From the NCBI GenBank assembly GCA_023416335.1, contig JAEZHY010000129.1, positions 1 to 37,254 of the forward strand: a DNA stretch of 37,254 bases, in the 5' to 3' direction. A program made the position numbers and the translations under genes. This DNA is from Pseudomonadota bacterium. GTDB taxonomy: Bacteria > Desulfobacterota > Syntrophobacteria > Syntrophobacterales > Syntrophobacteraceae. Each line of letters starts with the position of its first letter. Position 1 is the stretch's first letter. The notes beneath the pieces were generated by a model. It had not been told where the DNA came from. It made no database searches and was given only the letters and a program-made list of their open reading frames with translations. This document shows, piece by piece, positions 32,418-37,254 of this stretch.

Positions 32418-34694
32418 ATGATACGCAAAGAAGATGCTCTTCGATATCACAGCGAGGATCGACCAGGCAAGATAGAGGTAAAATCCACAAAACCCTGTCT
32501 TACCCAGAGAGATCTGTCGCTTGCGTATACTCCGGGTGTAGCCGAACCATCCCGAGAAATTGCCAGGGATCGCAACAAAATTTTCGACTATACGATCCGC
32601 GGTAATCTGGTAGGCCTCGTCACAAACGGCACTGCGGTCCTGGGTTTGGGCCATGTCGGGCCATTTGCAGCAAAACCCGTCATGGAAGGCAAAGGCGTGC
32701 TGTTTAAACGTTTTGCCGACCTTGATGTATTCGACATTGAGTTGAACACCACAGATCCGGACGAAATCATACGGTTTGTGAAGCTGCTGGAACCCACATT
32801 CGGGGGTATAAACCTCGAAGACATCAAGGCCCCCGAGTGTTTCTATGTCGAAGAACACCTAGTCGAGATAATGGATATTCCGGTCTTTCACGATGACCAG
32901 CATGGAACAGCAGTCATTTCTGTTGCTGCCCTGTTGAATGCCCTTGAGCTACAGAAGAAGCGGATCGATGAAGCTGTAATGGTTTTTTCCGGCGCGGGTG
33001 CCGCAGGTATTGCCTGTGCCGAACTCTGCATCAAGATGGGTGCCAGACGAGAAAACATCTACATGGTCGATTCCAAAGGGTTGATCCACAAGGGACGTGA
33101 AAAGGGGATGAACCCTTATAAGGAAAGACTGGCTAACGGAAGCGAACCGCTTACTCTGGCGGAGGCGATGAAAGGAGTCGACGTTTTCGCCGGGTATTCC
33201 GTGGCAAATCTTGTCACAAAGGAAATGGTAAGGGGCATGGCCGACAGGCCTATTGTCTTCGCCCTGGCAAATCCCGACCCCGAAATTGATTACAACGTGG
33301 CCGTAGCAGCCCGTGACGATCTCATAATGGCAACCGGCCGGTCCGACTTTCCCAACCAGGTTAACAACGTGCTCGGGTTTCCGTATATCTTTCGCGGTGC
33401 ACTGGACGTACAGGCGCGTCAGATCAATGACGAGATGAAAATCGCAGCTGTAAGGGCGCTGGCAGACCTCGCAAAACAGGACATCCCGGATTCGGTCCGT
33501 AAAGTATACGAAGGAATGAGCCTCCACTTCGGTCCGGAGTACATTATCCCCAAGCCCTTCGACTCAAGGGTACTTACCTGGGTAGCAACGGCCGTTGCAG
33601 AAGCCGCCGTTTCGAGCGGCGTGGCAAGACAGCCCATCTACGACTGGGAGGGCTACAGGGATTCGCTTGCGCGCCGTCTCGGCCACAGCCAGGAAATAGT
33701 ACGGCGTATTATGCAGAAAGCAAAGCGCAATCCGAAGCGTATCGTATTTCCGGAAGGAACCGACTCCAAAATTCTCAGGGCCTCCCAGGTTATCCTGGAT
33801 GAGGCCATAGCCACCCCGATTCTTCTCGGAAACAGGGAGAAGATCGAAAAGAAAGCTGCCCAGTTACGTCTCGATCTTTCAGGTGCTTCCATAATAGACC
33901 CTCTGACTTTCGAACGCTTGGACGAGTATGTTTCAGAATTCCACCAACTACGTTGGCGAAAAGGAATCACCCGCCTCGAGGCCGAATATCTCATTACAAA
34001 GAATCCAAACTATTTAGCCGCCATGATGGTGAAGATGGGCGACGCCGATGGATTGATCGGAGGCGTCAATCAACATTATCAAAACACTATCCGCCCGGCA
34101 CTCCAGACACTTTCGCTGAATCGCGGGACCACTGTTGTAGCCGGAGTCTATATGATGGTCCTTCCAAAGGAGGTTCTCTTCTTTGCCGATACGACCGTCA
34201 ATATGGAACCAACCGCCGAGCAGCTTGCCGAGATCGCAATCTGCACTGCCGACACTGTGCGACAGCTGGACATTCAACCTCGGGTCGCCATGCTCTCATT
34301 CAGCAACTTCGGAAGCAGACGACATCCCCTTACCCAGAAGGTCGCACTTGCCACCCAAAAGGTAAGGGAACGACGTCCCGACATCGTGATAGACGGTGAA
34401 ATGCAGGCCGACACCGCCATATCCGCGGAGATACTGAATGCTGTCTACCCGTACAACATGCTCAAGGAGCCGGCAAACGTACTGATCTTTCCTTCCCTTG
34501 AAGCGGGCAACATTGCCTTTAAGCTGATTTCACGACTGGCAGACGCCAAGGCGATCGGTCCAATCCTCATGGGCGCCAGCAAGGCAATCCACGTATTGCA
34601 ACGAAACTGCGACGTCGAAGATGTTGTAAATATGACGTCGATAGCCGTTATTGATGCTCAGGAATCCCGTTTGCCCAAATTGGATCATATCTGA
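32418..34694 (+). CDS. maeB: NADP-type malic enzyme fused to phosphotransacetylase domain
   Basis: 758 aa from ATG 32418, AGGAGAG upstream; length as E. coli MaeB (759). Residues 1-~420 are malic enzyme: [33 protein letters not shown], the catalytic lysine in [21 protein letters not shown] and the nucleotide-binding [14 protein letters not shown]. Residues ~430-758 form a phosphate acetyl/butyryltransferase domain ([51 protein letters not shown]), which in MaeB is thought to be regulatory, binding acetyl-CoA or acetyl-phosphate. The enzyme decarboxylates malate to pyruvate and makes NADPH, which acetoacetyl-CoA reductase could use for PHA synthesis. Confidence 0.96.
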   Translation: MIRKEDALRYHSEDRPGKIEVKSTKPCLTQRDLSLAYTPGVAEPSREIARDRNKIFDYTIRGNLVGLVTNGTAVLGLGHVGPFAAKPVMEGKGVLFKRFADLDVFDIELNTTDPDEIIRFVKLLEPTFGGINLEDIKAPECFYVEEHLVEIMDIPVFHDDQHGTAVISVAALLNALELQKKRIDEAVMVFSGAGAAGIACAELCIKMGARRENIYMVDSKGLIHKGREKGMNPYKERLANGSEPLTLAEAMKGVDVFAGYSVANLVTKEMVRGMADRPIVFALANPDPEIDYNVAVAARDDLIMATGRSDFPNQVNNVLGFPYIFRGALDVQARQINDEMKIAAVRALADLAKQDIPDSVRKVYEGMSLHFGPEYIIPKPFDSRVLTWVATAVAEAAVSSGVARQPIYDWEGYRDSLARRLGHSQEIVRRIMQKAKRNPKRIVFPEGTDSKILRASQVILDEAIATPILLGNREKIEKKAAQLRLDLSGASIIDPLTFERLDEYVSEFHQLRWRKGITRLEAEYLITKNPNYLAAMMVKMGDADGLIGGVNQHYQNTIRPALQTLSLNRGTTVVAGVYMMVLPKEVLFFADTTVNMEPTAEQLAEIAICTADTVRQLDIQPRVAMLSFSNFGSRRHPLTQKVALATQKVRERRPDIVIDGEMQADTAISAEILNAVYPYNMLKEPANVLIFPSLEAGNIAFKLISRLADAKAIGPILMGASKAIHVLQRNCDVEDVVNMTSIAVIDAQESRLPKLDHI

Positions 34695-34913
34695 GAAGTC
34701 TATCAGAACTGCCTGAAAAATCATCAATGAATGGGGATCAATATCTTTGCATCTAGCCAACTTCGGATCAAGGGATTACCTTTTCTCCATGCTTGCTCTG
34801 TTGGCTGCGCACATCATCGCGTGCCTTGAAACTATATTTTCCAATACACACCCATCGAAACGAACTTGAATGTCTAAAAGGCATTTGAGATCATTTTATC
34901 CGGGGAGTTTGAG

Positions 34914-35078
34914 ATGCTTCACCATCACAATAATGGATGCTACAGAGCGTTCTGTGACGCCTGTAATGGAAGCGGCTATGACTGCTTCGATGATCGACAA
35001 TGCGAGTTCTGCTGCGGCTCGGGCGAAGTCGTGCTATGTATGGGAGACACACCCCGATTTCCTGATGTCCAGGTCTGA
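34914..35078 (+). CDS. Cysteine-rich microprotein with DnaJ-type zinc-finger motifs
   Basis: 54 aa, easily missed because of its size. ATG 34914 has GGGGAG six bases upstream. Eight cysteines: 9, 14, 17, 24, 30, 33, 34 and 42. Two C-x-x-C-x-G-x-G repeats, CDACNGSG (14-21) and CEFCCGSG (30-37), match the zinc-binding repeats of the DnaJ cysteine-rich domain, here without a J-domain. His3-5 and His-rich start could add metal ligands. It lies between malic enzyme and PhaJ on the same strand. DnaJ-zinc-finger-only proteins act as small chaperones or in metal/redox roles; no role can be assigned here. Confidence 0.65.
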   Translation: MLHHHNNGCYRAFCDACNGSGYDCFDDRQCEFCCGSGEVVLCMGDTPRFPDVQV

Positions 35079-35247
35079 TCGTTCACTGACCGGCAGGTTC
35101 TAAAACCCAGGGAAGTCTCCCACCGCATGAGACAGACGCGAGCAACCCGTGCGCCTTAGAATGAATGCGGACTGCGCATACGGCGCTTTTTGCGCTTTCG
35201 CTCTTCACCTGTGAATCTCCAACACAAGAATGTCGAGGGAGGCTGCT

Positions 35248-35667
35248 TTGAAGGGAAAAACGATAAACCAACTTAATATTGGTGATTCGGCAGAGTTTTC
35301 CAAAACAATCTCTGAGTCCGACGTCTATCTCTACGCCGGAGTAACCGGCGATCTTAACCCCGCTCACATCAACGAAGCCTACGCACAGCAAACCTTCTTC
35401 AAAACAAGAATTGCCCACGGCATGTTGCCGTCCGGTTTCATTTCAGCGGTCCTGGGCATGAAGCTCCCCGGGCCCGGGACTATTTATGTACGGCAGGAAT
35501 TGAACTTCCTGGCTCCGGTCCGCATCGGAGATACGATTACTGCCCGCGCCGAGGTGATCGAGATAGTAGCCGAGAAGAACCGCGTTCGACTGAAGACAGC
35601 ATGCACGAATCAAGACGGCAAAGTTGTCCTTGACGGTGAAGCGGTCGTGAGCCCACCTAAAGAATAA
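35248..35667 (+). CDS. phaJ: (R)-specific enoyl-CoA hydratase, MaoC/PhaJ type
   Basis: 139 aa from TTG 35248, chosen because GAGGGAGG lies just upstream; an ATG at 35230 has no ribosome-binding site and is the alternative. Single hot-dog domain with the hydratase-2 motif: YAGVTGDLNPAHINEAYA (Asp35 and His40 from this start, compare Asp31/His36 of Aeromonas PhaJ) and TRIAHGMLPSGFIS. The C-terminal strand region YVRQELNFLAPVRIGDTI is typical. It hydrates trans-2-enoyl-CoA to (R)-3-hydroxyacyl-CoA, the PHA synthase substrate, and so could link the acyl-CoA dehydrogenase products to polymer. Confidence 0.9.
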   Translation: MKGKTINQLNIGDSAEFSKTISESDVYLYAGVTGDLNPAHINEAYAQQTFFKTRIAHGMLPSGFISAVLGMKLPGPGTIYVRQELNFLAPVRIGDTITARAEVIEIVAEKNRVRLKTACTNQDGKVVLDGEAVVSPPKE

Positions 35668-35811
35668 GTCTCGTGTTACTGTTCCAGGTTAGTTGATATG
35701 TGGTACACGCGGCATGGGTCCCCTGCTGAAGCGCAAATCCATGCCGCATGATGGTCACCGCTATAATTTGGCCGGAGTATTGCTGTTCCCCCATATGCGA
35801 GGCTTTTCGCT

Positions 35812-36078
35812 CTATTTTTCCGAATTGTTGAAGCAAGCCTCAAATTTCGTGAAGCTTTCATCCACGGCCTTTTTAAATTCCCCTCGACCTTTCTTAAGGG
35901 TTTCGACCCACTGGGTCACAGCCTTCTTGCCTTCGCTGGGAATCCAACCGGCCTGCTCCAGAAATGCGCTTACCATTTTCTCCGTTTGCTCCTGCAAAGT
36001 CACCATTGCATTGAAGCTGTTCTCGAAAGCAGCCCTGTTGAAATCGAAGATTTGTTTTGTGAGCTTTACCTGGTCCAT
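35812..36078 (-). CDS. Phasin-like protein 3
   Basis: 88 aa from ATG 36078 (MDQVKLTKQIFDFNRAAFEN), with AGGAGG directly upstream. Third paralogue: WIPSEGKKAVTQW then KKGRGEFKKAVDESF aligns with the products at 22594 and 31950. Divergent from phaR with a shared 190-base upstream region that contains a TTGTGC-AAC-GCACAA dyad, the arrangement expected if PhaR represses both. Confidence 0.8.
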   Translation of the reverse strand: MDQVKLTKQIFDFNRAAFENSFNAMVTLQEQTEKMVSAFLEQAGWIPSEGKKAVTQWVETLKKGRGEFKKAVDESFTKFEACFNNSEK

Positions 36079-36163
36079 GTAGATCCTCCTGGCAAATTGG
36101 ACAAAAATCGGGAGTGGCAAATGCTGCCAATATAGCGTGATGCTGTGAGAGGGTCAAGGGAAT

Positions 36164-36178
36164 TTGTGCAACGCACAA
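36164..36178. promoter_or_regulatory. Candidate PhaR operator
   Basis: Perfect inverted repeat TTGTGC-AAC-GCACAA between the divergent phasin 3 and phaR genes. The TGC-N3-GCA core resembles the TGC-rich dyads reported for PhaR-type regulators. Confidence 0.5.
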
Positions 36179-36267
36179 TAGTTTTGAATGGCTTATTTTA
36201 AGAAGAAAGCCTATAATACTTGCGAATATTGTTGCGGTGTGACAATCCAGACCTCAGGAAATCGACG

Positions 36268-36720
36268 ATGCCCGATACCATAATCCTTAAGAAATACGCA
36301 AACAGGCGTATCTACGATACCGAAAGCAGCACCTACGTCACCCTTCGCCAGGTCGCCGAATTGATCCGAAACGGCCGTCGCGTTGAGGTCATCGATGCCC
36401 AGACCCAGGAAGACGTAACCGCATTCATTCTTACTCAGATAATAGTAGAGGAGGCAAAGAATAAGAACGCTCTTCTCCCTGTCCCGCTCCTTCACCTCAT
36501 CATCCAGTACGGCGAAAACGTCCTCAGCGAGTTTTTCGAAAAGTACCTGGAGCTTACCGTCAGAAATTACATCACTTACAAGGCAGCTTTTGACGAGCAG
36601 TTCCGAAAATGGCTTGAAATGGGCAAGGGGTTCTCCGAGATGGCACAGAAAAGCATGCCCGCCTTAAATCCCTGGCAGTCCTTCTTCGATCTTTTCCCCC
36701 GTTCCGAAAAAGAGCGTTGA
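36268..36720 (+). CDS. phaR: PHA synthesis regulator PhaR
   Basis: 150 aa from ATG 36268, AGGAA upstream. The N-terminal ~60 residues are the PHB/PHA accumulation regulator DNA-binding domain (ILKKYANRRIYDTESSTYVT, LRQVAELIRNGRRVEVIDAQ). The following region (LTQIIVEEAKN, LLPVPLLHLIIQYGENVLSE) is the PHB_acc domain that senses polymer. PhaR binds phasin promoters and leaves them when it binds nascent granules. The final segment (NPWQSFFDLFPRSEKER) is less conserved. It is not the class IV synthase subunit that shares the name. Divergent from phasin 3. Confidence 0.95.
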   Translation: MPDTIILKKYANRRIYDTESSTYVTLRQVAELIRNGRRVEVIDAQTQEDVTAFILTQIIVEEAKNKNALLPVPLLHLIIQYGENVLSEFFEKYLELTVRNYITYKAAFDEQFRKWLEMGKGFSEMAQKSMPALNPWQSFFDLFPRSEKER

Positions 36721-37096
36721 TAATCCTGTTATGCGCTCAACTCCCAGGAGAAATCCGGGAGCAGCATGGCCATCTTTGACCGCAGGAAATCTTCTTCGCA
36801 AGCGAAAGTAGATTTACGGAAAACGCTGTCCGTGTGGGTATCGGGCAAATGCAAACGATCTGAGCGCATGTTCAGCCAATCAACCACTCTTAAAGTCTAA
36901 AATACACGTCTGCCTCCCATTGACTTCAGGCATGCCGATCATATTTTCGGTTCATGTTGCCCAAAGTTCCTACACGGACTTTCGCATCTATCATCACAGG
37001 GTGCCTGCTCGACCTGGATCTGCCCATCAAAACGGGCGACAAATCTCGTACACCTTCGTAACAGTCTTTCCGGAACGGTTGGAGTTCATCGAAATT
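36721..37096. other. Intergenic region, possible short ORF
   Basis: 376 bases. A 44-codon frame from ATG 36766 (MAIFDRRKSSSQAKVDLRKT) has GGGAG four bases upstream and ends at about 36900; its start faintly recalls AccD N-termini but without the paired cysteines. I do not call it a gene. Nothing else seen. Confidence 0.35.
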
Positions 37097-37254
37097 ATGA
37101 GAAATTCATTAATTTATTCAACCGGCAGCCACTTGCCGGAACGTGAAGTGTTTAATGATGAATTTACTCAGTTCCCCCAGTCAGCATTAAAACTCATAGG
37201 CGAGAAAACCGGCGTTGTCTCCCGGAGGTTTTCCCCGGAAGAGCAGTGTACGTC
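37097..37254 (+). CDS. 3-oxoacyl-ACP synthase III (FabH)-like, partial
   Basis: The first 52 codons of a gene cut by the window edge. IYSTGSHLPEREVFNDEF (5-22) and KLIGEKTGVVSRRFSPEEQC match the FabH/KAS III N-terminus (GTGSYLP..., TGI..R). The active-site Cys, His and Asn lie beyond the edge. A GGAG is present but 13 bases from ATG 37097, so the start is provisional. Members condense acetyl-CoA or other acyl-CoAs with malonyl-ACP, or make alkyl ketones and signals. Confidence 0.7.
   Translation, partial: MRNSLIYSTGSHLPEREVFNDEFTQFPQSALKLIGEKTGVVSRRFSPEEQCT

Overview
The window looks like chromosomal DNA from an anaerobic Gram-negative bacterium, most plausibly a Desulfobacterota member of the Syntrophobacter type. 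This is inferred from gene content only: an oxygen-sensitive class I fumarase, a 2-oxoacid:ferredoxin oxidoreductase, ETF with an acyl-CoA dehydrogenase, a TAXI-type TRAP transporter and a class III (PhaE/PhaC) polyhydroxyalkanoate (PHA) synthase. No rRNA gene is present to confirm it.

Layout. (1) 1-2.6 kb: a single-domain rhodanese (-) and a class I fumarase (+) with a strong terminator. (2) 2.6-6.3 kb: an accessory patch holding an AT-rich membrane protein, a frameshifted small gene with its own terminator, a decayed tyrosine recombinase next to tRNA-Leu(UAA), a nucleoside-2-deoxyribosyltransferase-like protein, and a DUF433 antitoxin whose DUF5615-type toxin is destroyed. (3) 6.3-9.0 kb: no credible genes. 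It holds an 11-bp tandem repeat array and four tandem copies of a ~245-bp unit, bracketed by two related ~115-bp direct repeats; an inverted fragment of the 245-bp unit recurs at 14.97-15.06 kb. (4) 9.0-21.9 kb: an amino-acid/2-oxoacid oxidation module. A GntR/FCD regulator diverges from korA-korB-korC(ferredoxin fusion)-etfB-etfA, followed by an acyl-CoA dehydrogenase, then aminotransferase - TAXI permease - TAXI binding protein and a small secreted protein. Three TTGATCA-type palindromes sit about 22-26 bp downstream of three predicted -10 boxes (gntR, korA, aminotransferase), suggesting one autoregulated regulon. (5) 22.6-36.7 kb: a PHA and C4-carbon cluster with three small paralogous phasins, a coiled-coil protein, a class I-type PHA synthase, class III PhaC/PhaE, a third PhaC-like hydrolase, isocitrate lyase, malic enzyme-phosphotransacetylase fusion, a cysteine-rich microprotein, an (R)-enoyl-CoA hydratase (PhaJ type) and the regulator PhaR. 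(6) The window ends inside a FabH-like ketoacyl synthase.

How it fits together (inference): an imported amino acid or organic acid is transaminated, oxidatively decarboxylated to an acyl-CoA with reduction of ferredoxin, and further dehydrogenated through ETF. Surplus acyl-CoA and reducing power can be stored as PHA, and isocitrate lyase, malic enzyme and fumarase balance the C4 pool. The accessory patch and the repeats mark sites of past DNA gain and decay.
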